Assembly (NCBI RefSeq): GCF_030167905.1
Contig: NZ_JARGNA010000003.1
Location: 248,001 to 312,000 of the forward strand
Length of the DNA stretch: 64,000 nt
Direction: 5' to 3'
Source of the DNA: Flavobacterium terrisoli
GTDB taxonomy: Bacteria; Bacteroidota; Bacteroidia; Flavobacteriales; Flavobacteriaceae
The notes beneath the pieces are model-generated. The model saw only the letters and a list, made by a program, of their open reading frames with translations. It did not search any database and was not told where the DNA came from. The stretch's first letter is position 1; each line of letters opens with the position of its first letter. Shown here one piece after another: positions 25,843 to 34,830 of the stretch. The position numbers and the translations under genes were made by a program.

Positions 25843-27162
25843 ATGAAAGACAAAAATTATATACTATTAGTTGCACTCCATGTCCTGATTGGATATTTAA
25901 TCTATACTTTTCCGCAATTCTCAAAAATATATGGTTTTGCCATTGTTATTTTGGGAGTCTATTTTGTAATTAAAAATGCAAATAGGCATAATGAAGTGCT
26001 TTATGTATCGGCCTATTTGGTTGGGAGTGAAGTTTTCCTTCGGATGACTGGCGGTAATATTCTCTATGAGTTTTCTAAATATGGAGTAATGATGTTCCTT
26101 TTTTTAGGGATGTATTATAGCGGTTTTTCTAAAAATGCGGTTCCCTATTGGGTTTATTTGCTCTTATTGTTTCCCGGGATTATTGTAGCCACCGAGACTT
26201 TAAATCTAAAATCCGACCTTAGGACTTCTTTGGCTTTTAACATCTCCGGTCCGGCTTGTCTCGGAGTGGCTGCCATTTATAATTACAACAGGAAGATTTT
26301 GTTTTCCCAACTCAACAATATAATGTTGACGATGGGATTGCCCATTATTTCAACCACGGTTTATTTGATTTTTTATACACCCGATTTGAAAACCGTTCTG
26401 ATTGGAACCGGTTCAAATCCGGAAACTTCGGGAGGATTTGGGCCAAATCAAGTGGCAACAGTTCTCGGAATTGGGATGTTTATATTTTTTTCCAGATTAA
26501 TTTTAGAATCAAAAAGCAAGTTGATATTCATCCTGAATCTGGTCATTATCTTTAATATCAGTTATCGTGGTTTGGTAACTTTTTCAAGAGGAGGAATGAT
26601 TACCGGACTTTTGATGATTTTGATTTTGATTTTCTTTCTGTACAAAAACGCACATGGTCATGGTAAGTATAAATTGAATATACTTTTGATACTTTTCCTT
26701 TTTGGATTTGCCCTTACCTGGATTTATACGTCAAATCAGACTGGTGGTTTGATTGATAAAAGATATGCCAATCAGGATGCAACCGGAAAAGTAAAAGAAA
26801 GCCAGTTTACCGGTAGGGAAGAGATTCTGGACAGTGAAATTGAAGCTTTTAAAAGCAGTCCTGTTTTTGGTATTGGAGTTGCCAAAGGTTTGGAAGTAAG
26901 AGAAGAAATGACTGGTGGCGCCATCATAACCTCGCATAACGAAGTGACGAGAACTATTGCTGAACACGGAACTTTGGGCATTATAGCACTGTTGATTGTC
27001 TTTTCAACGCCTATTTTTTTATATCTCGACAACAAGCAGAATATCTATATGTTTTGTTTTTTAGTATTTTGGCTGATGACAATTAATCACGCCGCTATGA
27101 GAATAGCTGCTCCGGCTTTTGTATATTCGTTTACGCTATTAAAAGTTTATATGGATGAGTAG
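25843..27162 (+). CDS. O-antigen polymerase/ligase-like membrane protein (Wzy candidate)
   Basis: This 439-residue integral membrane protein has about 10-12 hydrophobic helices. A large loop (about 300-370) contains GREEILDSEIEAF, SPVFGIGVAKG and SHNEVTRTIAEHGTLGI; the SHN-x-x-x-x-x-x-AEHG arrangement is the hallmark of the O-antigen ligase/Wzy_C family. In a locus with Wza, Wzc and an initiating transferase, the natural role is polymerisation of undecaprenyl-linked repeat units in the periplasm. A WaaL-type ligase role cannot be excluded from sequence. It overlaps the next GT4 gene by 8 bases. Confidence 0.8.
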   Translation: MKDKNYILLVALHVLIGYLIYTFPQFSKIYGFAIVILGVYFVIKNANRHNEVLYVSAYLVGSEVFLRMTGGNILYEFSKYGVMMFLFLGMYYSGFSKNAVPYWVYLLLLFPGIIVATETLNLKSDLRTSLAFNISGPACLGVAAIYNYNRKILFSQLNNIMLTMGLPIISTTVYLIFYTPDLKTVLIGTGSNPETSGGFGPNQVATVLGIGMFIFFSRLILESKSKLIFILNLVIIFNISYRGLVTFSRGGMITGLLMILILIFFLYKNAHGHGKYKLNILLILFLFGFALTWIYTSNQTGGLIDKRYANQDATGKVKESQFTGREEILDSEIEAFKSSPVFGIGVAKGLEVREEMTGGAIITSHNEVTRTIAEHGTLGIIALLIVFSTPIFLYLDNKQNIYMFCFLVFWLMTINHAAMRIAAPAFVYSFTLLKVYMDE

Positions 27163-28165
27163 CCTACTTTACATAGGAAATAAGTTATCCAAACACGGTT
27201 ACACTTCTACTTCAATTGAAACGCTAGGTTCGTTTCTTGAAGCTGAAGGGTTTACTGTTTATTATGCTTCTTCTAAAAAAAGTAAGTTTTTCCGAATGCT
27301 TGAAATGATTTGTATGACGTTTAAGTACGCCAGAAAAGTCGACTATGTTTTAATTGATACTTACAGCACTAAAAATTTCTGGTATGCCTTTATCATTTCC
27401 CAACTTTGTAGAATTTTAAATGTTAAATACATCCCGAAATTGCATGGTGGTGATTTGCCAAGCAGGATTATAAGAACTAAGTTCCTTTCCGATTTAATTT
27501 TTAAAAATGCTTTCATCAATATTGCGCCGTCCAATTATCTTTATGAAGCTTTTAAAAATAATGGTTACACCAATCTGAAATACATTCCCAACACAATAGA
27601 ACTTCAGATGTACACCCAGTCGGTTAAGGTATTTGATGCCCCTAAATTGCTATGGGTAAGATCATTTGCCAAAATATACAATCCATTAATGGCGGTAAAG
27701 ATTTTTATCGATTTAAAGAAGATTTACCCTGAAGCCAAATTGTGTATGATTGGTCCAAAAAAAGACGATAGTTATGAAAAAACGGTTCGTTTCGCCAAGA
27801 AAAATAATGTTGAGGTCAAATTTACAGGCAAATTATCAAAAGAAGAATGGATAGCCGAATCAAAGGAATACAATGTCTTTATCAATACCACTCATTTTGA
27901 TAATACACCAATCAGTGTTATCGAAGCCATGGCTTTAGGATTGCCGGTGGTTTCAACCAATGTTGGCGGAATTCCTTATTTATTGGCACATGGTACCAAT
28001 GCATTATTGGTAGCGGATGATGATGCAGAGAATATGACTGCCCAAATTAACCGATTGTTTACCGAACCAAAATTAGCGGAGGATTTGGCAAAAAATGCTA
28101 AGGAAACGGTCCAACACTTTGATTGGCCAATCGTTAAAAAGCAATGGACGGATTTACTAAAATAA
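27155..28165 (+). CDS. Glycosyltransferase family 4
   Basis: This 336-residue GT-B enzyme starts with LLYIGNKLSKHGYTSTSIE and has YIPKLHGGDLPSRI near residue 94. The second domain includes LLWVRSFAKIYNPLMAVKIF, AKLCMIGPKKDDS and the donor motif NTTHFDNTPISVIEAMALGL (about 248-267). The HGGDLP stretch is shared with enzymes using undecaprenyl-linked acceptors, though I cannot assign it. It overlaps the polymerase-like gene by 8 bases and precedes the initiating transferase by 51 bases. Confidence 0.86.
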   Translation: MSSLLYIGNKLSKHGYTSTSIETLGSFLEAEGFTVYYASSKKSKFFRMLEMICMTFKYARKVDYVLIDTYSTKNFWYAFIISQLCRILNVKYIPKLHGGDLPSRIIRTKFLSDLIFKNAFINIAPSNYLYEAFKNNGYTNLKYIPNTIELQMYTQSVKVFDAPKLLWVRSFAKIYNPLMAVKIFIDLKKIYPEAKLCMIGPKKDDSYEKTVRFAKKNNVEVKFTGKLSKEEWIAESKEYNVFINTTHFDNTPISVIEAMALGLPVVSTNVGGIPYLLAHGTNALLVADDDAENMTAQINRLFTEPKLAEDLAKNAKETVQHFDWPIVKKQWTDLLK

Positions 28166-28216
28166 TCGATATATTTAATACCTTGCGACTTCAAAAAACA
28201 AGCTGTTATTAAAAAC

Positions 28217-29611
28217 ATGAACAAATACAAGGACATACATTTTGAAGTTTCTGAAAGAAAGATTCTTTTAAGGCTTTTTGATGTTATTTCTGTGCTTGTT
28301 TCTTTGTACATCGTCGGAATTGTATTCAAGTTTAATTATTTCAATATTTCCACAACCAACTTTTACTGGACCATCGTTTTGGCATTCTACCTGAACTTTC
28401 TCGGTTCTGTATTTGAAATGTACAATTTGCAGGTGGCGAGCAATCAGTATCAGGTGATTAAAAGTATCATTCTGACTTCGTCTACCACAGTGTTGCTTTA
28501 CCTATTAACGCCAATTTATACACCGGTCTTACCATCCAACCGTATTCAGATTTTTTTCTTTTTCATAGCGATATTCGTGGCTCTGCTTACCTGGAGAATG
28601 ATATATGTGCGTTTTTTTGCTTCGAATCGTTTTTTGAAAAAAGTAATCCTGATTTGTGATAAGGAACAGGTCACCGAATTGATTGACGGATTGGAAAGCG
28701 CAGATCCTCATTACCGCGTATTGGGATTTGTCAATTCGGATAGTGCCAATTTAGGAGCTGCTATTTCATCCAAAATTAAAAACATTGAGATTAATGACCT
28801 GGAAACCTTTGTAAAGAAAAATTCCATTTCAGAGATTGTCATTGCTTCCCAAAAAACGGATGGTATTACCGTAAAACTCTATAATCAATTGATCCATCTG
28901 CTCGAAAACGGTTATATCATCCGTGAGTATACTCAAGTATATGAGAATATAACCCAACGTATTCCTGTGCAATATGTATCAAGGGATTTTTACCGTTATT
29001 TCCCGTTTAGCCGAAGCAATCAGAATCATTTGTATTTGATTGTGGTTCGTTTTCTGGAAATCGTTATTTCTATCATCGGACTGGTAATCGGAGCTGCTTT
29101 GATTCCATTGGTGTTTATCGGAAATCTTTTTGGCAACAAAGGAAAATTATTTTACACCCAGGAAAGAGTAGGGAAGAACGGAAAAATATTCAATATTGTG
29201 AAGTTTCGTACCATGATAAAGAATGCCGAATCGGCAGGTGCTGTGTTTGCAACAACCAATGATTCAAGAGTGACGCCATTTGGTAAAATCATGAGAAAAT
29301 CAAGGATTGATGAGTTTCCGCAATTCCTGAATATCTTAAAAGGCGATATGGCAGTGATTGGCCCAAGACCGGAAAGACCGGTTTTTGTCAACGAAATCGC
29401 CGAAGTAATGCCTTTCTACGAAACAAGACACGTAATAAAACCGGGATTAACCGGTTGGGCACAAGTCAACTATTCTTATGGGGAAACAATTGATGACAGC
29501 TTGATCAAACTCCAATACGATTTGTATTATATCAAACACCGAAGTCTTTTCCTTGACTTTAGCATCATGTTTAAAACCTTTAGTACGGTTTTATTTTACC
29601 GGGGACAATAG
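28217..29611 (+). CDS. Undecaprenyl-phosphate sugar-1-phosphate transferase (WcaJ/WbaP-type initiator)
   Basis: The 464-residue protein has four N-terminal membrane helices (about 10-125), a CoA-binding-like cytoplasmic domain and a fifth hydrophobic segment (about 270-300). The C-terminal bacterial sugar transferase domain follows. Its motifs are FYTQERVGKNGKIFNIVKFR, RKSRIDEFPQFLNILKGDM (about 358-376), VIGPRPERPVFV and KPGLTGWAQVNYS (about 412-424). It loads the first sugar phosphate onto undecaprenyl phosphate and so starts the repeat unit. Its position at the 3' end of the biosynthetic string is common. Its last 21 bases overlap the end of the convergent DUF4105 gene. Confidence 0.9.
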   Translation: MNKYKDIHFEVSERKILLRLFDVISVLVSLYIVGIVFKFNYFNISTTNFYWTIVLAFYLNFLGSVFEMYNLQVASNQYQVIKSIILTSSTTVLLYLLTPIYTPVLPSNRIQIFFFFIAIFVALLTWRMIYVRFFASNRFLKKVILICDKEQVTELIDGLESADPHYRVLGFVNSDSANLGAAISSKIKNIEINDLETFVKKNSISEIVIASQKTDGITVKLYNQLIHLLENGYIIREYTQVYENITQRIPVQYVSRDFYRYFPFSRSNQNHLYLIVVRFLEIVISIIGLVIGAALIPLVFIGNLFGNKGKLFYTQERVGKNGKIFNIVKFRTMIKNAESAGAVFATTNDSRVTPFGKIMRKSRIDEFPQFLNILKGDMAVIGPRPERPVFVNEIAEVMPFYETRHVIKPGLTGWAQVNYSYGETIDDSLIKLQYDLYYIKHRSLFLDFSIMFKTFSTVLFYRGQ

Positions 29612-30709
29612 TTTTAATGGATTTCTGCCGTTGATTTTCAAAAGCATATAGAAAGCAGTCAGGATGAATGGCAACATGATTCCCAAATGTGGTTTGTTGA
29701 CCATGATAATGGAGTAAATGAATAAAAGCGCAATGCAGATATGGCTGATTCTGTTCAATGTAGTGTTTTTCAAAAATGGCAAAACCAAAAACAACGGGCT
29801 AAACAATAAGGCGTTGTAATTCCAAAGCAATTCGCTGTGGTCGGAATAAAATCCAATAAGGCAAAGGAAAACACCAAACAATCCGCAAACAAAAAGATAG
29901 CTCAAAAACAACCAGCGTTTGTTGATGGCGATGAGCACAACCAAAAAGGCAATAATCAGGTAAATGCTGTTGAAGAAAGAGAATCCCACGACTTTTTCAG
30001 TTCCGGGAAGGATGGTTTTCTTTGCGGATACCAATGGTTTTCCATCAACAGTAGCTTTGTCCAGACTATTCATCAATTCCACCGGGAGGAATAATTTTTC
30101 GGCGTCTTTGTCTGTTTTGGCTCCGAAAACAATGTTGATTCCCAATTTGTACCAAAAGTAGTTCTCGAAATAAGGATAAAGTAATGTTCTGTAGCTTATG
30201 GTTTTGTCATCGACTTTCTGAATTTGGGTTTGGTCCAATAAACCGTTGATTTTTTCTACCACCATCGTCGTACAATTTCGGTCGATGAACTTATAGGTAT
30301 AATATTTTTCGGAAGTATAAAGCGCTGCACTCAATTCATCAAAGAGCTTTTGTTTACTGCTTAACGGCAAGCTCAGCGTTTGTTCAATGACTTCTCTTTT
30401 ATCCATCTGGTATTCTAGGATAAAATCTTCAAACGAAGTCACATTCATAAAATATTGCAAATCACCTTTGACAAACTTCAGATAGAAATTCTCTGTCCTG
30501 AAGTCGAAAGCACCATAATTGAAAACGACATCGAGTTGGTTCGCATCATCTTTAATTCGCAAGGCAGTATGCCCAAAAGTGGAATACAACTGTTCGCCTC
30601 GGCCACAGGTAAAAATACTGATTTGTGTACTTTCGGAAAGTTTCGGACTTTGTGAAAAAGTATTTAAACTAAAAACGAGTAGAAGGAATAGAAGTACTTT
30701 TTTCAACAT
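29591..30709 (-). CDS. DUF4105 domain-containing membrane protein
   Basis: This 372-residue protein has a signal peptide (FLLLVFSLNTFSQ, cleavage near 19-20). A periplasmic DUF4105/Lnb N-terminal-type domain follows, in which FTCGRGEQLYSTFGHTALRI (about 33-52) and DRNCTTMVVEKIN (about 143-155) contain conserved Cys and His residues. The C-terminal third has four or five membrane helices (about 245-365). The domain is related to the N-terminal part of lacto-N-biosidase LnbX and to putative cysteine/NlpC-like hydrolases, but no function is established. The PorV/PorQ-family gene lies 6 bases upstream on the same strand. The 3' end overlaps the capsule initiator gene by 21 bases. Confidence 0.82.
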   Translation of the reverse strand: MLKKVLLFLLLVFSLNTFSQSPKLSESTQISIFTCGRGEQLYSTFGHTALRIKDDANQLDVVFNYGAFDFRTENFYLKFVKGDLQYFMNVTSFEDFILEYQMDKREVIEQTLSLPLSSKQKLFDELSAALYTSEKYYTYKFIDRNCTTMVVEKINGLLDQTQIQKVDDKTISYRTLLYPYFENYFWYKLGINIVFGAKTDKDAEKLFLPVELMNSLDKATVDGKPLVSAKKTILPGTEKVVGFSFFNSIYLIIAFLVVLIAINKRWLFLSYLFVCGLFGVFLCLIGFYSDHSELLWNYNALLFSPLFLVLPFLKNTTLNRISHICIALLFIYSIIMVNKPHLGIMLPFILTAFYMLLKINGRNPLKLLSPVK

Positions 30710-30715
30710 GGCTTT

Positions 30716-31783
30716 TTATCTAAAGATGCTCAAATCAACTTTCACTGAAAAAATATTGGAGTACAAAGCCGCACTTTGGTCACCCAAATCGGTCAACGCA
30801 TAATCTACCTGTATGCCTTTGTATTTAAATCCTAAACCAATATTCGGCTGGAAGCTGACTTTTTTAGTACCATCCAATTGTTCGGCGTTTTGGAAATTAC
30901 CAACACCGGCACGGAGAAAAACCAAATCGGTGTAGCCAAATTCAAACCCCAGCGCCGGATCAATGCTTACCGCATCGGTCGAAATGACATCGTTGGTTCG
31001 GGCAAACTGCATGTTCAGATTGACTGCTGCGAGCAAAGTATAGTCGTAGTGGAATTCAAATTTCTTGGCGATACCCAATTGGGCTTTTGGTAAAGTAATC
31101 TCAGTGCTTTCCGGTAATTCCTGATTCTGGCCTTCAACCGCTTCACTGATTTCTTCGAATTTTTCTTCGTCAATTGCCCAAACGTTATAGGTTGTTGTGA
31201 TATCGCGAAGCATCAATCCGAAGTGCCAATCGTTGCGGTCAAACTGCAAACCGGCATCAAAACCAAATCCCCAGGAATTGGCAAAATCCCCAATGATCCT
31301 GCGGATGACTTTGGCATTTACGCCATATTGAAAGCCTTCCAATTTCATTCTTCGGGCATAGGAAAAAGTCAAACCATAATCGGCGGTAGAAAAAAGACTG
31401 ATCCTGTTGTAGTCGATATTGCCTTCGCTGTCGATTAATTGCGTGGTATTTAAGATGTCATCCACCCCAAAACGGATTAGGGAAACACCCCAAGCGCTGC
31501 CATCGTCTATTTTTTTGGCGTAAGCCGCATAATCATATTGGGCAATATTGGCAAAATAACTCGCGTGCATCAAAGCCGCTTCGCTGTCTTCAATTTTTAA
31601 CAAACCAGCCGGATTCCAATAACCCGAATTGACATCGCCCGTAAAAGCTGTCACGGCATTCGACATACCTAATGCTGCTGCATCAACGCCTATATTCATA
31701 AACTCATTCGAGTATTTTCTAACGGCTTGAGCATGAGTAATTAGGCTAATGAAAAGTAGCAGAATAGCAATCGTTTTTTTCAA
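30716..31783 (-). CDS. PorV/PorQ family outer-membrane beta-barrel protein
   Basis: The protein shows a signal peptide (KKTIAILLLFISLITHAQA) and the family signature AAALGMSNAVTAFTGDVNSGYWNPAGL (in short: AALGMS and NSGYWNPAG, about 35-58 of the mature reading). It resembles FadL-type barrels used with the type IX secretion system. The open frame extends to 31846, but that start would put 21 hydrophilic residues before the signal peptide. I therefore use the TTG at 31783, giving about 355 residues. PorV and PorQ proper are T9SS components; this is a more distant paralogue and its role is unknown. It likely forms an operon with the DUF4105 gene downstream. Confidence 0.78.
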   Translation of the reverse strand: MKKTIAILLLFISLITHAQAVRKYSNEFMNIGVDAAALGMSNAVTAFTGDVNSGYWNPAGLLKIEDSEAALMHASYFANIAQYDYAAYAKKIDDGSAWGVSLIRFGVDDILNTTQLIDSEGNIDYNRISLFSTADYGLTFSYARRMKLEGFQYGVNAKVIRRIIGDFANSWGFGFDAGLQFDRNDWHFGLMLRDITTTYNVWAIDEEKFEEISEAVEGQNQELPESTEITLPKAQLGIAKKFEFHYDYTLLAAVNLNMQFARTNDVISTDAVSIDPALGFEFGYTDLVFLRAGVGNFQNAEQLDGTKKVSFQPNIGLGFKYKGIQVDYALTDLGDQSAALYSNIFSVKVDLSIFR

Positions 31784-31895
31784 GGCAATTTTTCTTTTTA
31801 CAAATATCACATAAAAATCTCTAATATAAAACGCAGAAGTCTGCAACTTATTGTATTAAATTTGTAAATCTTTAAAAAAATAAACCCAACCACAA

Positions 31896-32630
31896 ATGAA
31901 TATCAAAAGGCTGATTCCGAATTTATTTACGATGTTGAATCTGTTTTGTGGTTGCGTGGCGGTGGTTTTGGTTGCCGGGAATGAATTTGATTGGGCGTTT
32001 TATTTTGTTTGTTTGGGGATTTTCTTCGACTTTTTTGATGGTTTTTTTGCCCGAAAGTTTGGTGTTTCAGGACCATTAGGCGTGCAGTTGGATTCTTTAG
32101 CCGATATGGTGACCAGTGGCGTTGTTCCTGGGTTTGTGATGTATCAATTATTGATGGATCGGAAGAATCTATATGTTTCCAATCTGGATTGGTTTGATAT
32201 TTCGCTGCCTTATTTGGGTTTTATTATCACGCTAGGAGCTTGTTATCGTTTGGCCAAATTTAATATTGACACTAGGCAGTCGGATAGTTTTATTGGTGTG
32301 CCGACTCCCGCAAATGCACTTTTTATCACGAGTTTACCATTGGTAGCGAACTATTTCCATACTGAAATTGATATGGGCTTTTCATATAATTGTTGGTTTT
32401 TATTGCTATTAACAGCGTTAAGCGCCTATGTTATGAATGCTAAAATTCCTTTATTTTCCTTAAAGATTAAGAATTTTAGTGTTGCCAAATACAAACTGCA
32501 GATTTTCTTTTTGGCCATCTCCGTTCTGATGCTGGTTTTCCTTCAGATACTGGCGGTACCGTTGATTATTTTGCTTTATGTGTTACTGTCGGTTATCAAT
32601 AATATAGTCAACAAAAAAGCTTCCAGTTAG
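31896..32630 (+). CDS. pssA: CDP-diacylglycerol-serine O-phosphatidyltransferase
   Basis: This 244-residue inner-membrane enzyme makes phosphatidylserine, the precursor of phosphatidylethanolamine. The CDP-alcohol phosphatidyltransferase motif D-G-x2-A-R-x8-G-x3-D-x3-D is complete in FFDGFFARKFGVSG and VQLDSLADMV (about 48-73). Six to eight hydrophobic helices follow. The N-terminal KRLIPNLFTMLNLFCGCVAV is typical of the PssA branch. A TAAATTTG -7-like box lies at 31857-31864. The stop codon sits in the loop and right arm of a bidirectional hairpin terminator shared with the convergent small gene. Confidence 0.92.
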   Translation: MNIKRLIPNLFTMLNLFCGCVAVVLVAGNEFDWAFYFVCLGIFFDFFDGFFARKFGVSGPLGVQLDSLADMVTSGVVPGFVMYQLLMDRKNLYVSNLDWFDISLPYLGFIITLGACYRLAKFNIDTRQSDSFIGVPTPANALFITSLPLVANYFHTEIDMGFSYNCWFLLLLTALSAYVMNAKIPLFSLKIKNFSVAKYKLQIFFLAISVLMLVFLQILAVPLIILLYVLLSVINNIVNKKASS

Positions 32631-32641
32631 GAAGCTTTTTT
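32613..32641. terminator. Bidirectional intrinsic terminator embedded in two convergent stop regions
   Basis: AAAAAAGCTTCC (32613-32624) and GGAAGCTTTTTT (32630-32641) form a perfect 12-bp stem with a 5-base loop. The flanking A- and T-runs give a U-tract in either direction. The stop codon of pssA (32628-32630) and that of the opposite gene (32627-32629) both lie at the loop, so the hairpin also encodes the last residues of both proteins. Confidence 0.85.
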
Positions 32642-32827
32642 TGTAATCATATAAACTATAAATCCGAAAAATAAAGCGGCTAATAATAGCGCTACATAAG
32701 CTTTTGGATTGGCAAAATTTAGGGTAATACCATAATTTGGGTTGGGCTTTTCAACAAAAACACGTTGGTCTTCTTTATTGAAATAAAATAAACCAAATTT
32801 CCAATTCTTTTTCGAAGTTCCTTGCAT
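32627..32827 (-). CDS. DUF5808 domain-containing small membrane protein
   Basis: This 66-residue protein carries the DUF5808 pattern: NWKFGLFYFNKEDQRVFVEK (about 8-27), then NPNYGITLNFANPKAYV. One C-terminal membrane helix follows (about 45-62), ending in KKAS. In other bacteria the domain accompanies membrane proteins with DUF1648; its role is unknown. It starts with ATG, 43 bases downstream of the lptB stop on the same strand. Its C-terminus is encoded by the shared terminator hairpin. Confidence 0.8.
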   Translation of the reverse strand: MQGTSKKNWKFGLFYFNKEDQRVFVEKPNPNYGITLNFANPKAYVALLLAALFFGFIVYMITKKAS

Positions 32828-32869
32828 AATGAAAGTCTATTTTCTGTAGTCTATTCTCTATTTTCTTGC

Positions 32870-33610
32870 TTAAAAATGCAGTTTCTTTTTACGCAACTCA
32901 AAGTTTTGTCCGAGATAAACCTTTCTCACCATTTCGTCAGCGGCTAATTCTTCCGGGATTCCGGCTTTTAGAATGCCGCCTTCAAACATCAAATAGGTTT
33001 TATCGGTAATAGCCAACGTTTCCTGAACGTTGTGGTCGGTAATCAGGATTCCGATGTTTTTATTTTTTAACTGCGCTACAATGCGCTGAATGTCTTCTAC
33101 AGCCACCGGGTCAACTCCGGCGAACGGTTCGTCCAACAAAATAAACTTTGGATCGGTTGCCAAAGCGCGGGCAATTTCTGTTCTACGTCTTTCACCACCG
33201 GATAATAAATCACCGCGGTTGGTTCGGATGTGTTCCAAACTAAATTCGGCAATCAGGCTTTCCATTTTGGCTACTTGTTCTTCTTTGGAAAGTGAAGTCA
33301 GTTGCAATACACTCAAAATATTGTCTTCAATACTCAGTTTTCTGAACACAGAAGCTTCCTGAGCCAAATAGCCAATACCGTTCTGCGCGCGTTTGTACAT
33401 CGGGAATTCGGTGATGTTCATGTCATCCAGATAAATATTCCCCGAATTGGGTTTGACCAATCCGACAATCATATAGAAAGAAGTGGTTTTTCCGGCACCG
33501 TTCGGCCCCAAAAGCCCAACGATTTCTCCTTGGTTCACTTCCACGGAAATGCCTTTAACAACGCTTCTGCCTTTATAGGTTTTGACTAAATTTTCTGCTC
33601 TTAGTTTCAT
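32870..33610 (-). CDS. lptB: LPS export ABC transporter ATP-binding protein LptB
   Basis: This 246-residue cytoplasmic ATPase powers lipopolysaccharide extraction by LptFG. It has Walker A GLLGPNGAGKTTSFYM (about 33-48), the Q-loop in GYLAQEASVFRKLS, the signature LLSGGERRRTEIARAL (about 136-151), Walker B FILLDEPFAGVDP (about 156-168) and H-loop TDHNVQE. The Q-loop sequence GYLAQE and GGERRR signature separate LptB from amino-acid ABC ATPases. The membrane partners are not in the window. The KDO-pathway gene kdsD lies further upstream on the same strand. Confidence 0.93.
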   Translation of the reverse strand: MKLRAENLVKTYKGRSVVKGISVEVNQGEIVGLLGPNGAGKTTSFYMIVGLVKPNSGNIYLDDMNITEFPMYKRAQNGIGYLAQEASVFRKLSIEDNILSVLQLTSLSKEEQVAKMESLIAEFSLEHIRTNRGDLLSGGERRRTEIARALATDPKFILLDEPFAGVDPVAVEDIQRIVAQLKNKNIGILITDHNVQETLAITDKTYLMFEGGILKAGIPEELAADEMVRKVYLGQNFELRKKKLHF

Positions 33611-33674
33611 TTACTGAAATTGTATTTGCTGCAAATAAACAAATTATCGTTTTAACAATGGTTGGCTTTAACAA

Positions 33675-34022
33675 TTATTTGGTTGCTTCCAAAGCTTCCC
33701 AAAACTCGTAAGCTCTTCTCAAATGCGGAATCACAATGGTGCCGCCAACTAAAGTAGCAATACCCATAGCTTCCATCATTTCTTCTTTGGTGATGCCTTC
33801 TTTGTAACTGGTTTCCAAATGATATTTGATACAATCATCACAACGCAAGACCGTCGAAGCCACTAAACCTAAAAGTTCTTTGGTTTTTACATCCAAAGCG
33901 CCTTCGGCATAAGCATTGGTATCCAAATTGAAAATTCGTTTGACAATTTTGTTGTTGTCGGCCAATAACTTCTCGTTCATTCTGGAACGATAGTCGTTAA
34001 ATTCTTGTACTAAATCAGACAT
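33675..34022 (-). CDS. Carboxymuconolactone decarboxylase / AhpD-like protein
   Basis: This 115-residue protein is of the all-alpha AhpD-like fold. The redox motif is CDDCIKYH (about 54-61), a CxxC followed by His, and EEMMEAMGIATLVGGT is typical of the C-terminal helix pair. Many such proteins reduce peroxides with a thiol partner, but the substrate here is unknown. Its start overlaps the end of tatC by 8 bases, so both are cotranscribed. Confidence 0.85.
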   Translation of the reverse strand: MSDLVQEFNDYRSRMNEKLLADNNKIVKRIFNLDTNAYAEGALDVKTKELLGLVASTVLRCDDCIKYHLETSYKEGITKEEMMEAMGIATLVGGTIVIPHLRRAYEFWEALEATK

Positions 34023-34830
34023 TTTCTTTCTCTTTTTTAACCACTATTGCGGAAATTAAAATACTCACTTCATATAAAATCAACATCGGAATGGAAACCA
34101 CAACCTGGCTTGGAATATCCGGTGGCGTTACTATCGCAGCCACAATCAAAATGATGACAATTGCAGCTCTTCTGTATTTTCTTAAGAATGCCGGGCCAAC
34201 CAATCCTAATTTGGTCAGGAAATAAATGATAATAGGCATTTCGAATAACAATCCGCTGGCAATCAAAGACATTTTAATCATGCTGATATAAGACTCAATT
34301 GTAAACTGATTCACGACTTGGTGACTTATATTAAAAGTTGCGAAAAAGTTAATTGACAAAGGCACAATCACAAAATAACCAAACAATACGCCAATGAAAA
34401 ACAACAATGACGAAACGATGATAAAAATAGCTGCATTCTTGCGCTCCTTTTCATAAAGTGCCGGACTGATAAAACGCCAAAATTCGTAGAGAATATAAGG
34501 GAAACCCAGGATAAATCCGGCCGCGACCAATATCCATAAATAAATGGAAAACTGTCCACCGACTTCAGTGTTCTGGATGATAAACGAATAATCTGTCGCA
34601 CAGGCGTATGTATCATCAACGCCAAAAAAACGGGTTAATTCACAAAAGAATTTATAAGTAACAAAATTGGGGTCTTTTGGCCCAAAAATAATTGTATCAA
34701 AAATATAATCGTCAATAAAATAACAGGCACAGGCAATAATTACGACTGCCAACGTACTTCTTACCAATAACCATCTTAATTCTTCGAGATGATCTAAGAA
34801 TGACATCTCGCCCATAGGTTTTCTAGCCAT
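34015..34830 (-). CDS. tatC: Sec-independent protein translocase subunit TatC
   Basis: The 271-residue protein has six membrane helices. The conserved N-terminus is MSFLDHLEELRWLLVRS (about 8-24), which contains the twin-arginine signal-binding Glu residues. PYILYEFWRFISPALYEKERK (about 112-132, quoted in part) is the classical first-loop region. Compared with E. coli TatC there is a longer first periplasmic loop (about 45-80). TatC recognises twin-arginine signals and works with TatA, which is not in this window. It overlaps kdsD by one base (TAATG) and the AhpD-like gene by 8. Confidence 0.93.
   Translation of the reverse strand: MARKPMGEMSFLDHLEELRWLLVRSTLAVVIIACACYFIDDYIFDTIIFGPKDPNFVTYKFFCELTRFFGVDDTYACATDYSFIIQNTEVGGQFSIYLWILVAAGFILGFPYILYEFWRFISPALYEKERKNAAIFIIVSSLLFFIGVLFGYFVIVPLSINFFATFNISHQVVNQFTIESYISMIKMSLIASGLLFEMPIIIYFLTKLGLVGPAFLRKYRRAAIVIILIVAAIVTPPDIPSQVVVSIPMLILYEVSILISAIVVKKEKENV

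Noticed and set aside
31833..31844. Small inverted repeat GCAGA/TCTGC between the PorV/PorQ-family gene and pssA
   Set aside because: Five-base arms are expected by chance at this frequency; no supporting context.
32828..32869. Repeated CTATTTTCT-like words upstream of the DUF5808 gene
   Set aside because: Too short and imperfect to call a repeat element.
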